The notes below the pieces were generated by a model. That model ran no database searches and was not told the origin of the DNA. It saw only the letters and a program-made list of their open reading frames with translations. A DNA stretch of 11,980 nucleotides. Origin: an uncultured Bacteroidales bacterium. GTDB lineage: Bacteria; Bacteroidota; Bacteroidia; Bacteroidales; Paludibacteraceae. The position numbers were made by a program, and so were the translations under genes. Where the stretch lies: contig CAKUYO010000054.1 of the NCBI GenBank assembly GCA_934716995.1, positions 1-11,980 on the forward strand. The letters are read 5' to 3'. This document shows, one piece after another, positions 4,995 to 10,350 of this stretch (within the stretch, counting starts at the first letter, position 1; each line of letters starts with the position of its first letter).

Positions 4995-5318
4995 ATGGAG
5001 GACAAAAAGTTCTGCAAGGTCACGTTCTACGCAGACCTTACGAATGAGGATAAACGGTTTCTGTTAAATGATTTTGCACAAACCATGACAGAGGCCGCTC
5101 AGATTGATTCCGTGTGCGGCGTATCGGTTACTGACCCTAACGATGACCGTGCAGAAGAACTCTTGAACTGCCTTATTGATTATGTGTCTATCGGCAGAAG
5201 CGTTAAAGAGACTACTGAAAAGCTGATTGGTTGTGGTTTCAAAAAATCCGACCTTGTTGCTTATGGCTTCAACGCGGACGAGATTCCCGAAGAGGATGGT
5301 GACGAGGAAGATTGCTGA
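4995..5318 (+). CDS. Acidic hypothetical protein (107 aa)
   Basis: ATG 4995 has a very strong ribosome binding site, AAGGAGGG, 5 bases upstream. The product begins MEDKKFCKVTFYADLTNEDK. It has an N-terminal beta-strand, a helical centre and a markedly acidic tail (IPEEDGDEEDC). Acidic small phage proteins sometimes mimic nucleic acid or bind host proteins; there is no specific evidence of that here. The TGA stop overlaps the TTG start of the next gene. Function not recognised. Confidence 0.85.
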   Translation: MEDKKFCKVTFYADLTNEDKRFLLNDFAQTMTEAAQIDSVCGVSVTDPNDDRAEELLNCLIDYVSIGRSVKETTEKLIGCGFKKSDLVAYGFNADEIPEEDGDEEDC

Positions 5319-5467
5319 CCGCCCTTGCATCCATTCTGCTGGTAATCATTGTCATGATTATGTATTATCTAAAGAATGGGACTTATGGTTGTATACGACT
5401 TGGAACCATCGGATATACGCTCTTCTGGTTCATGATTGTAGTAGTAATTGTTTCCACGATTCTATAA
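5312..5467 (+). CDS. Small two-helix membrane protein, TTG start (51 aa)
   Basis: Translating from TTG 5312, which overlaps the previous stop, gives a protein with two hydrophobic segments: about residues 3-19 (ALASILLVIIVMIMYY) and 32-51 (TIGYTLFWFMIVVVIVSTIL). They are joined by a short loop, KNGTYGCIRLG. GAGGA lies four bases before the TTG, a usable ribosome binding site. A continuous hydrophobic frame starting at the overlap point argues that it is real, though there is no ATG. It could be a small membrane effector or holin-like protein; nothing identifies it. Promoter P6 starts 19 bases later, with no terminator between. Confidence 0.6.
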   Translation: MLTALASILLVIIVMIMYYLKNGTYGCIRLGTIGYTLFWFMIVVVIVSTIL

Positions 5468-5469
5468 AA

Positions 5470-5581
5470 AATATTTCAAAAAGTATTGACAAAGTTCCCT
5501 GAATGGTATATAATAAAGATGTTCCAAGGGAACAAACATAAAACAACAGATAGCCCATAGCGGCAGAAAGAGGTACACACT
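5470..5581 (+). promoter_or_regulatory. Promoter P6 with hairpin leader (cassette copy B)
   Basis: TTGACA (5486-5491), a 17-bp spacer and TATAAT (5509-5514) are present. The transcript start is followed at once by hairpin TGTTCC-AAG-GGAACA (5520-5534). A second small stem, GCC (5553-5555)/GGC (5562-5564), precedes GGCAGAAAGAGGTACA. It is nearly the same as the 3725-3841 cassette, but the second hairpin's loop differs (CATAGC against GAAA) while its GCC/GGC stem is kept. Confidence 0.85.
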
Positions 5582-5905
5582 ATGTCCAACGTCATCAAAA
5601 AGTCCGAAGTCACCGAATACATGATGAGCAAGAGTCCCATCCGCACCCGTGATATTGGCGCAGGGGCTAAGATTCTGGTTCTTGAGCCTGTTGTCAATGG
5701 CCGGATGCTGACCTGTCTGGAACGCGATGGCGTTCGTACCAACTTCTGCAAGAGCAAGGTGCAGTCCATGTCCGGCAAGAAATACATCGTCAAGACCGAT
5801 GGCGTTCATGAGAATGGTAGCGCGTTCGTCCGCTATGTCGAAGTGTCCGACCTGTGCCACACTCTTCGCCGCATCCGCAACGCTACGAGCGTTATCACCG
5901 ACTAA
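5582..5905 (+). CDS. Basic hypothetical protein (107 aa)
   Basis: ATG 5582 follows AGAGGTACACACT. The protein begins MSNVIKKSEVTEYMMSKSPI and is basic overall. A beta-rich middle (DIGAGAKILVLEPVVNGRML, then RYVEVSDL) leads to a short C-terminal helix rich in Arg (LCHTLRRIRNATS). The codon choice is C-rich, like the 3842 gene that shares its promoter-leader cassette, so both may be strongly expressed at the same time although their proteins are not similar. A terminator follows 30 bases after the stop. Function not recognised. Confidence 0.85.
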   Translation: MSNVIKKSEVTEYMMSKSPIRTRDIGAGAKILVLEPVVNGRMLTCLERDGVRTNFCKSKVQSMSGKKYIVKTDGVHENGSAFVRYVEVSDLCHTLRRIRNATSVITD

Positions 5906-5934
5906 GCCATTTTCGTTTCCTCCATTTTCATATA

Positions 5935-5976
5935 GAAAGGGCGTGTGCCGAAAGGTATGCGCCCTTTCACTTTATT
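5935..5976 (+). terminator. Rho-independent terminator
   Basis: GAAAGGGCGT (5935-5944)/GCGCCCTTTC (5959-5968) continues inward as GTGCC-GAAA-GGTAT, a 15-bp stem with a GAAA tetraloop. It is followed by the weak U tract ACTTTATT. Confidence 0.8.
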
Positions 5977-5979
5977 CTG

Positions 5980-6075
5980 TTTAGATTGATATTTCAATAT
6001 CACAGTGGTCTTCTACGAATTGTGATTTTTGAATATCAAAATACTAATATTGAAATATCTCTAAAATAATCTAAA
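5980..6075. repeat. Intergenic module 5: three palindromes with bracket
   Basis: TTTAGATT (5980-5987) and AATCTAAA (6068-6075) enclose GATATTTCAATATC (5988-6001), GATTTTTGAATATC (6024-6037) and AATATTGAAATATC (6046-6059). Confidence 0.85.
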
Positions 6076-6093
6076 GAAAACTCAAAAAAGGTA

Positions 6094-6122
6094 TTGACAT
6101 TTTCTTAGGATGGGTGTATACT
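6094..6122 (+). promoter_or_regulatory. Sigma-A promoter P7
   Basis: TTGACA (6094-6099), a 17-bp spacer and TATACT (6117-6122) are followed by ATAATCACAGAAAGCG. Confidence 0.85.
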
Positions 6123-6176
6123 ATAATCACAGAAAGCGAGAAGCTACTGAATACATATTAAAAGAGGTACTTACTT

Positions 6177-6485
6177 ATGATGAATCCTAACGCTGGTGTC
6201 CTGAACGCCTACTACCTGAAGCCCATCCGTGACAGCCGCAAGAGCTTTTATAAGAAAGCCTACGTCAAGGAATGGGGCAACTGCAAGGAGCTTTACAGCT
6301 ACGGTACACGAGTTGCCCTCATCAAGTTGGATGCCAACGGTATGAACGACAAACTGATTCTCGGTCGTATGGCAACCTGTTCCGCAACTACCCTTCGCCA
6401 TGTTCGTGAATTTTTGTATCAGGAAGGCTTTGAAACCTACGAAAAGAAAGAGATGTATAAGCATTACGAGATGGGTAACTTCTAA
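6177..6485 (+). CDS. Conserved-looking phage protein (102 aa)
   Basis: ATG 6177 follows AAGAGGTACTTACTT; an ATG one codon later is possible. The segments YYLKPIRDSRKSFYKKAYVK, LYSYGTRVALI and TTLRHVREFLYQEGF match the layout of a small protein common in Gram-positive phages: a tyrosine-rich start, S-Y-x-T-x-V-A, then a helix R-H-x-x-E-F-L. I recall this only as an uncharacterised family. It is monocistronic, with its own promoter and a strong terminator six bases after the stop. Confidence 0.85.
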   Translation: MMNPNAGVLNAYYLKPIRDSRKSFYKKAYVKEWGNCKELYSYGTRVALIKLDANGMNDKLILGRMATCSATTLRHVREFLYQEGFETYEKKEMYKHYEMGNF

Positions 6486-6490
6486 AGATT

Positions 6491-6517
6491 GGGCGGCGAA
6501 AGCCGCCCTTTTGTTTT
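6491..6517 (+). terminator. Rho-independent terminator
   Basis: GGGCGGC-GAAA-GCCGCCC (6491-6508) is followed by TTTTGTTTT. Confidence 0.95.
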
Positions 6518-6566
6518 AGATTCATTTCTTAATATTCAAATATACAATCCATCCTTGTACTAAGAA
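6514..6566. repeat. Intergenic module 6: one palindrome
   Basis: The left arm TTTTAGATT (6514-6522) is followed by AATATTCAAATATA (6531-6544). The right arm has decayed to AAATCT around 6561-6566. It is the poorest of the palindrome-bearing modules. Confidence 0.65.
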
Positions 6567-6606
6567 ATCTGTATCAAAAAAAATTTGAAAAACTTTAATT
6601 TCCCTA

Positions 6607-6635
6607 TTGACATTCATTCGTGTATGTGGTATTAT
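6607..6635 (+). promoter_or_regulatory. Sigma-A promoter P8
   Basis: TTGACA (6607-6612), a 17-bp spacer, and TGG-TATTAT (6630-6635) are followed by ATAGTCACAGGGAACG. GGGA/TCCC early in the leader may form a short hairpin. Confidence 0.9.
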
Positions 6636-6684
6636 ATAGTCACAGGGAACGCAAGAGTCCCGAACAGAAAGGAAGATACATATT

Positions 6685-6924
6685 ATGATTCGTACCTATG
6701 CAATCAAGAACAACAAGGCTGATGCAGTCACCCTCTGGAAGAACAACATTCCGTTCTACATCACCCCGGCCAAAGTCCCCTACTGGTGCGGTTGGCACAT
6801 CAACGAGGACTGGCGCAAGGCTCACCCCGATGTGACGAGCGTTGAGGCTCTGTACGAAAAGTTCAAGGCCGAGCGTTGCAATGACCTTCAGGGCAAGACC
6901 CCCACTTTCTACACGGTACACTAA
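6685..6924 (+). CDS. Hypothetical protein (79 aa)
   Basis: ATG 6685 follows AAAGGAAG and the recurring spacer ATACATATT. The product begins MIRTYAIKNNKADAVTLWKN. Its centre is rich in Trp, Pro and Cys (ITPAKVPYWCGWHINEDW) and its C-terminal half is helical (VEALYEKFKAERC). Stop codon and downstream ribosome binding site are fused (TAAAGGAGG), so it is coupled to the membrane transporter gene that follows. Function not recognised; a role connected with that transporter is only suggested by the pairing. Confidence 0.85.
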   Translation: MIRTYAIKNNKADAVTLWKNNIPFYITPAKVPYWCGWHINEDWRKAHPDVTSVEALYEKFKAERCNDLQGKTPTFYTVH

Positions 6925-6938
6925 AGGAGGAAATGCGA

Positions 6939-7460
6939 ATGAGTAAACTGAATAAGATGTGTTACGCCGCTATCGGTGCGGCTCTGTATTTCGTGGCAAG
7001 CTGTTCCCTTAAAGTGCCGCTGTTCGGCCATATCACCGTTGACTGTGGCTATCTGGTTCTCATGGTGATGTGTGTGCTGGCTGTGGAAGTCGGCATTATC
7101 CCGGCTATCGTGTGCGGTGCGCTGGGCTGTGCATTGGAGTCTATGCTGATGAGTCCGCTGGGCTTCTCTATCGGCTGGTTCGTTATGAACATCATCGTTG
7201 CCGCTGGTGTAGCGTGGACGTGCAAGGTCAGCGAGAACAACGTGTGGGCTGTGATGCTGGCGATTCCCTGCTGTGTGTTCGTGGGCGTGATGGCAAAGAC
7301 TGGCATTGAATGTGCGCTGTATTCCATCCCTATCGCCGTTAAGATGCCGAAGTCTCTGGTGGCTTTTGCCATTGATTCCATTGCAATGTGGCTTGGTTAT
7401 CCCATTGGTGTGGCTGTCTGGTCGCGGTTCGACAATCACCCTGTTGCGGTGAAGAAGTAA
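6939..7460 (+). CDS. Probable ECF transporter S component (substrate-binding membrane protein, 173 aa)
   Basis: Of two in-frame ATGs (6933, 6939) the second is chosen: AGGAGG (6925-6930) is 8 bases from it but only 2 from the first. Six hydrophobic segments can be drawn at about 8-24, 37-50, 51-69, 76-95, 101-120 and 138-161. The order fits S components: a short N-terminus, helix 1 with small Ala/Gly residues (YAAIGAALYFV), the loop SLKVPLFGHITVDCGY, then paired helices rich in Gly and Ala. S components bind a vitamin or nucleobase-type substrate at high affinity and work with a host energising module (EcfT plus two ATPases). No energising genes are nearby, so it would borrow the host's. Vitamin, queuosine precursor or another substrate cannot be told. 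A different six-helix membrane protein remains possible. Confidence 0.65.
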   Translation: MSKLNKMCYAAIGAALYFVASCSLKVPLFGHITVDCGYLVLMVMCVLAVEVGIIPAIVCGALGCALESMLMSPLGFSIGWFVMNIIVAAGVAWTCKVSENNVWAVMLAIPCCVFVGVMAKTGIECALYSIPIAVKMPKSLVAFAIDSIAMWLGYPIGVAVWSRFDNHPVAVKK

Positions 7461-7466
7461 AATTTG

Positions 7467-7500
7467 AGTGTCGTGGAGAAATCTGCGACACTTTTCTTTT
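7467..7500 (+). terminator. Rho-independent terminator
   Basis: AGTGTCG (7467-7473)/CGACACT (7486-7492) with a 12-base loop is followed by TTTCTTTT. Confidence 0.88.
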
Positions 7501-7649
7501 AGATTCAGAAACGTGATATTCAAATATACCCGTATTTTACTGGGTTTCGATGATATTCAAATATTAAATAAAAAACCAATTTTGTCTACTGATATTCAAA
7601 AATCATAAAGTGCTTAAAGCCCAATAAAAACCTATGATATTCGCATATC
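7497..7649. repeat. Intergenic module 7: four palindromes
   Basis: The left arm TTTTAGATT (7497-7505) is present; no right arm is seen. Sites are GATATTCAAATATA (7515-7528), GATATTCAAATATT (7552-7565), GATATTCAAAAATC (7591-7604) and GATATTCGCATATC (7636-7649). The first three share the CA centre and a perfect left half. Confidence 0.82.
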
Positions 7650-7696
7650 ACCATTTTGGCAGACAGAAAATTTTTGGATGTTTTTGAATTTTACTA

Positions 7697-7747
7697 TTGA
7701 CTTTTCTCTGTGAGTATGGTATTATATAGGTGCGGTAAGGAACCGCA
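7697..7747 (+). promoter_or_regulatory. Sigma-A promoter P9 with 5'-terminal hairpin
   Basis: TTGACT (7697-7702), a 17-bp spacer and TGG-TATTAT (7720-7725) are followed near the start site by hairpin TGCGGT-AAGGA-ACCGCA (7731-7747). The AAGGA in its loop resembles a ribosome binding site; the real one, AAGGAG, is at 7759-7764. Confidence 0.88.
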
Positions 7748-7774
7748 ATACATAATCTAAGGAGAATACCTACT

Positions 7775-7990
7775 ATGATGAGTCCTTGCAAAGATTGCAC
7801 TAAGCGTTGCGCCCTGTGCCACGACAACTGTACTGAGTACAAAGAATATACCAAAGAGCAACGCGCCGAGAAACAGTGGCTTGCTGAACATTGGCGGCGC
7901 AATAGCGGCTGGTGGAGTACGCAACAGGTTATCCAGTTCGCCCGTAAGGATAAACACGCAAGTTCCTGTGGTATGCGTTCTTATCGTTAA
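7775..7990 (+). CDS. Cys-rich, possible zinc-binding phage protein (71 aa)
   Basis: ATG 7775 follows AAGGAG by 10 bases; the next codon is also ATG. Cysteines at 5, 8, 12, 15 and 19 with His16 (CKDCTKRCALCHDNC) look like a compact zinc site. The following YKEYTKEQRAE helix matches a small family often found in phages of Gram-positive bacteria, known to me only as conserved hypothetical. The C-terminal part (HWRRNSGWWSTQQVIQFARK) is basic and Trp-rich, so nucleic-acid binding is plausible. First of three closely packed genes. Confidence 0.82.
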   Translation: MMSPCKDCTKRCALCHDNCTEYKEYTKEQRAEKQWLAEHWRRNSGWWSTQQVIQFARKDKHASSCGMRSYR

Positions 7991-8005
7991 AAGGAGGTTC
8001 ATATC

Positions 8006-8350
8006 ATGTTCATTATGTCTGTTAATATCGACTGTTGCCTCGAAGACCCTCGCCTGTTTAAGACCCATCAGGGCGCGTCTGACGCTATGTTTGAGGTTCT
8101 GGATTGCTATGCCGAGAACTGCTGTGGCTACTCTCGTGATAGCGTCAGGGCAGAGCTGAAAGCTATCAAGAAATCTATTGATAGCGGAGCAGATGCCGTT
8201 GACAAGATTGTTGACGGTTGGATTGAGGTATATGTTACTCAGTTTGGTTCGTCTATCTGTTTCCCGAACGCAAAGGAGTACGAAGCCGACCACTATAACG
8301 GTTGCGAAATCAGTATCACGAACATGGATGAAATTGAGGTGGAAGAATAA
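8006..8350 (+). CDS. Hypothetical protein (114 aa)
   Basis: ATG 8006 follows AAGGAGG by 8 bases. The product begins MFIMSVNIDCCLEDPRLFKT. It carries two CC pairs (residues 10-11 and the AENCCGYS segment) and a helical middle with many Lys and Asp (RAELKAIKKSIDSGADAVDK). A beta-rich C-terminal half ends acidic (MDEIEVEE). The stop codon overlaps the next start (TAATG). Function not recognised. Confidence 0.85.
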   Translation: MFIMSVNIDCCLEDPRLFKTHQGASDAMFEVLDCYAENCCGYSRDSVRAELKAIKKSIDSGADAVDKIVDGWIEVYVTQFGSSICFPNAKEYEADHYNGCEISITNMDEIEVEE

Positions 8351-8496
8351 TGCTGGAAAAGAATAAGGAAAAGCTCAAGCGCAAGGAGACACGTCACAAG
8401 ATTATGGGGCGACCTGTGCGCTTTAAGAAAAAGACTGCTTACGACCGCAAGAAGCGCAAAGACGAGGACAAAAAAGAAGTCGAAGAAAATTCTTAA
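8350..8496 (+). CDS. Very basic small protein (48 aa)
   Basis: The ATG at 8350 overlaps the previous stop (TAATG), with GAGGTGG just upstream as ribosome binding site. It reads MLEKNKEKLKRKETRHKIMG, then RPVRFKKKTAYDRKKRKD and an acidic tail EDKKEVEENS. Nearly half of the residues are Lys, Arg or His, so binding to RNA or DNA is plausible but unproven. The frame is confirmed by the tight coupling and by a promoter starting 6 bases after the stop. It is below usual gene-finder length limits. Confidence 0.7.
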   Translation: MLEKNKEKLKRKETRHKIMGRPVRFKKKTAYDRKKRKDEDKKEVEENS

Positions 8497-8502
8497 AAAC
8501 TA

Positions 8503-8554
8503 TTGACTTCTGCCGTTCAGTATGGTACAATAATGGTGTCAAGAGGAGCTTGAC
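8503..8554 (+). promoter_or_regulatory. Sigma-A promoter P10 with 5'-terminal hairpin
   Basis: TTGACT (8503-8508), a 17-bp spacer and TGG-TACAAT (8526-8531) are followed by hairpin GTCAAG-AGGAG-CTTGAC (8538-8554), which would sit at the very 5' end of the message with an AGGAG loop. No terminator or palindromes separate it from the upstream gene. Confidence 0.88.
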
Positions 8555-8572
8555 AGAAAGGAAATACATATT

Positions 8573-8761
8573 ATGGATATTGAACAGATTATGGCCGCTA
8601 TTCGTTCTCTTGCACAGAGTCAGGGCTACTATGGTAGACTGTACAGCAATATGCAGGCGATGCAGGAAAACTTCCCCGAACGCTGGGAAGAAATTAAGGA
8701 GGAACTTGAAGCGCAGAACTTCAAAGACAGCCTTGACATGGTGATGTACTTTGAAACCTAA
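8573..8761 (+). CDS. Small conserved-looking phage protein (62 aa)
   Basis: ATG 8573 follows AAAGGAA and ATACATATT. The protein begins MDIEQIMAAIRSLAQSQGYY and is predicted all-helical. The motif L-A-Q-S-Q-G-x-Y-G-R-L followed by an acidic helix and a final F-K-D-x-x-D-x-V-M is one I recall as recurring in small uncharacterised proteins of Gram-positive phages. Monocistronic, with its own promoter and terminator. Function unknown. Confidence 0.87.
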   Translation: MDIEQIMAAIRSLAQSQGYYGRLYSNMQAMQENFPERWEEIKEELEAQNFKDSLDMVMYFET

Positions 8762-8775
8762 CAAATGAGAAGCCG

Positions 8776-8808
8776 AGGGCTGGATGAAAATTCCAGCCCT
8801 TTGGTTTT
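8776..8808 (+). terminator. Rho-independent terminator
   Basis: AGGGCTGGA (8776-8784)/TCCAGCCCT (8792-8800) is followed by TTGGTTTT. Confidence 0.92.
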
Positions 8809-8822
8809 ACCCGTGGATGGGT

Positions 8823-8902
8823 GATATTCAAATATCATAGATGTGGCACTTGTTGATTTTCAAATATCAAAAATTTTTACATAAATGTGATATTGAAATG
8901 TC
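8823..8902. repeat. Intergenic module 8: three palindromes
   Basis: GATATTCAAATATC (8823-8836, perfect halves), GATTTTCAAATATC (8855-8868) and GATATTGAAATGTC (8889-8902). The TTAGATT bracket is absent or decayed here. Confidence 0.85.
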
Positions 8903-8940
8903 AGAACAGAAAAAATTTAAGAAAATATTGAAATTCACTA

Positions 8941-8969
8941 TTGACATTTCATCCCAAGTGTGATAATAT
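8941..8969 (+). promoter_or_regulatory. Sigma-A promoter P11
   Basis: TTGACA (8941-8946), a 17-bp spacer and TAATAT (8964-8969) are followed by ATAGATACAGAAAGGCGG. It drives the five-gene operon ending in MazF. Confidence 0.82.
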
Positions 8970-8995
8970 ATAGATACAGAAAGGCGGTGAAACAA

Positions 8996-9178
8996 ATGGA
9001 CAGTTTCCTGTGTATCAAAGACGGTTTGGTTGACGATGAAGGCCGTGATGCTTTCTACGAGGGTGACTACTACGAAGGCTATATTGACGACTATGGCGAC
9101 CTTCGTGTTGAAGATGAACACGGTGATGATGTGTGTCTCGTAGACGGTGAATGGCAGAAATATTTCGAGGAGGGTTAA
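8996..9178 (+). CDS. Acidic small protein, related to the 9621 product (60 aa)
   Basis: ATG 8996 follows AAGGCGGTG; an upstream in-frame ATG lies inside the promoter and cannot be used. The product begins MDSFLCIKDGLVDDEGRDAF and continues YEGDYYEGYID. The layout K/R-D-x-L-x(4)-G-x-x-A-F-x-x-G-x-x-Y-x-G-Y-x-D matches the gene at 9621 in the same operon, so the two are diverged duplicates. This kind of short, acidic, all-beta (SH3-like) protein is common in phages and uncharacterised. The last codons overlap the next ribosome binding site. Confidence 0.8.
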   Translation: MDSFLCIKDGLVDDEGRDAFYEGDYYEGYIDDYGDLRVEDEHGDDVCLVDGEWQKYFEEG

Positions 9179-9179
9179 T

Positions 9180-9401
9180 ATGAAAAACGACAATATTTTT
9201 CATCTGGTTTACTTCCGTGAACAGTTGGAGGACGACCCTGAGAAGAATGATTTTCATTACGGCATTTTGAACACTGACGAGAATACAGTGCAGTGTCTTT
9301 GCTGTGGTGGGATTCTCGAAGATGGTGACTACTCCATTGTGTCCGAGTGGCCTGATATGGGAAACCTTGACAATATCTTGAAGAACTATAAAGGAGTGTA
9401 A
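9180..9401 (+). CDS. Hypothetical protein with Cys cluster (73 aa)
   Basis: ATG 9180 follows AGGAGGG (9168-9174); the longer in-frame reading from 9147 is a shadow of the gene before. It begins MKNDNIFHLVYFREQLEDDP. Residues 39-44, CLCCGG, could be part of a metal site. The protein is acidic. It lies one base after the preceding stop and three bases before the next start. Function not recognised. Confidence 0.8.
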   Translation: MKNDNIFHLVYFREQLEDDPEKNDFHYGILNTDENTVQCLCCGGILEDGDYSIVSEWPDMGNLDNILKNYKGV

Positions 9402-9404
9402 GTT

Positions 9405-9608
9405 ATGCTGTTCTCTGTTCCTCTTACATTTGAATATGGTTGCCGCGTTCGTGTTGATGCAGACAACCCTCATGAGGCTATCCGCAAGGCACTGGAAGAA
9501 TACAACAACCCTATCAATTTGATGCTGTGCGACCCTGAATACGTTGAGGATTCTGTACGTCCTGCCTATGGCGTTGAGACTGTTAATGACGTTTACCCTG
9601 TGCAGTAA
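9405..9608 (+). CDS. Hypothetical protein (67 aa)
   Basis: ATG 9405 follows AAAGGAGTG. It begins MLFSVPLTFEYGCRVRVDAD, then NPHEAIRKALEEY: a beta hairpin followed by a helix beginning at an A-D/E-N-x-x-E-A pattern. That pattern is frequent in small phage proteins of unknown role. Third gene of the operon; its stop is fused to the next ribosome binding site (TAAGGAGG). Confidence 0.82.
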   Translation: MLFSVPLTFEYGCRVRVDADNPHEAIRKALEEYNNPINLMLCDPEYVEDSVRPAYGVETVNDVYPVQ

Positions 9609-9620
9609 GGAGGTGAACTA

Positions 9621-9821
9621 ATGCAAGAATATTATGCTATGCGTGATTTTCTGAAGCCTGATGGTGAAAAGGCTTTCGAGAAAGGTCACAAATACATGGG
9701 TTATCGTGATGGCGATTGCCTGATTCTGATTGGCGATGATGGTATCAATTACCCTGTCGGCATTGGTATCGGATTCGTGATTATCAAAGACCCTAAATCT
9801 GAAGAAATTACATATCAATAA
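9621..9821 (+). CDS. Small beta-rich protein, diverged copy of the 8996 product (66 aa)
   Basis: ATG 9621 follows AAGGAGGTG. It begins MQEYYAMRDFLKPDGEKAFE and continues KGHKYMGYRDGD. It shares R/K-D-x-L, G-x-x-A-F-x-x-G-x-x-Y-x-G-Y-x-D and a later D-D/E-x-G with the 8996 product. It lies 19 bases before mazF, the place where an antitoxin would often be. Yet it shows none of the MazE/AbrB swapped-hairpin or ribbon-helix-helix DNA-binding patterns, so calling it an antitoxin would be a guess. Confidence 0.8.
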   Translation: MQEYYAMRDFLKPDGEKAFEKGHKYMGYRDGDCLILIGDDGINYPVGIGIGFVIIKDPKSEEITYQ

Positions 9822-9840
9822 AGAGAGGAGAAATACATAA

Positions 9841-10203
9841 GTGAAGAAAACCGATGTAGTAAAGCGTGGTGATGTATGGTGGTGTGATTTTTCTGGTGGT
9901 GTAGGTAGTGAACAGAACGACCTGCGCCCCTCTGTTATCGTGTCTAATAGTCTGTGCAATACACATTCCAGCGTGGTTACTGTCGTGCCGCTTACAACGG
10001 CTACAAAGGTCAGATTACCCTGTCATGTATCACTGGATAAGGGCGACTGTGATGGCCTAAACAAGCCCTCTACGGCCTTGTGCGAACAGATTCGCACCGT
10101 TGACAAAGAACGTATCAAAGACCGTGTAGGCTATGTTAAAAGCCGCACTATGAGGTGTATCAACGAGGCTCTTGCTACACAACTTTCTCTTACCGTGGGT
10201 TGA
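9841..10203 (+). CDS. mazF: MazF/PemK-family endoribonuclease toxin (120 aa)
   Basis: The start is GTG 9841 after GAGAGGAG. The match to the family is clear: KRGDVWWCDF (8-17), GSEQ (22-25), LRPSVIVSN (28-36), VVPLTT (48-53) and LCEQIRTVDKERI. Arg29 and Thr52 align with the catalytic Arg25 and Thr48 of Bacillus subtilis MazF, so the enzyme should be active. MazF proteins cut single-stranded mRNA at short sequences and stop growth. The length is normal for the family. It is the last gene of its operon, and its final codons form the 5' arm of the terminator. No MazE-like or ribbon-helix-helix antitoxin is adjacent. A phage copy without its antitoxin may serve to clear host mRNA, or its antidote lies elsewhere. 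Confidence 0.95.
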   Translation: MKKTDVVKRGDVWWCDFSGGVGSEQNDLRPSVIVSNSLCNTHSSVVTVVPLTTATKVRLPCHVSLDKGDCDGLNKPSTALCEQIRTVDKERIKDRVGYVKSRTMRCINEALATQLSLTVG

Positions 10204-10222
10204 TTCCCACGGTTTTCTTTTG
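10192..10222 (+). terminator. Rho-independent terminator overlapping the end of mazF
   Basis: ACCGTGGG (10192-10199), loop TTGATT containing the TGA stop, and CCCACGGT (10206-10213) are followed by TTTCTTTTG. Confidence 0.92.
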
Positions 10223-10223
10223 T

Positions 10224-10350
10224 CTTAGATTATTTGATTTTCAAATATCAGATTGTCTTACATTCAAATATCATTTGTTACCTCTGCTCAGATTCATATT
10301 GAAATATCATGGCTCTGCCATATATTGAATATCGTAGATATTGCAATATC
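10224..10350. repeat. Intergenic module 9: five palindromes
   Basis: The left arm CTTAGATT (10224-10231) precedes GATTTTCAAATATC (10236-10249), TACATTCAAATATC (10259-10272), CATATTGAAATATC (10295-10308), a 13-base variant TATATTGAATATC (10321-10333) and the perfect palindrome GATATTGCAATATC (10337-10350). A 25-base stretch (10328-10352) is repeated exactly in module 10 (11183-11207). Confidence 0.88.

Noticed and set aside
5312..5467. Holin
   Set aside because: Two helices and small size fit, but no lysis genes are near and the early-type promoter argues against it.
6921..7523. 200-codon minus-strand frame rich in His and Arg
   Set aside because: It is a shadow of the membrane protein gene on the plus strand; its composition is the antisense of hydrophobic codons.
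9621..9821. Classical MazE antitoxin for the adjacent mazF
   Set aside because: No swapped-hairpin or ribbon-helix-helix DNA-binding pattern; it resembles the 8996 protein instead.
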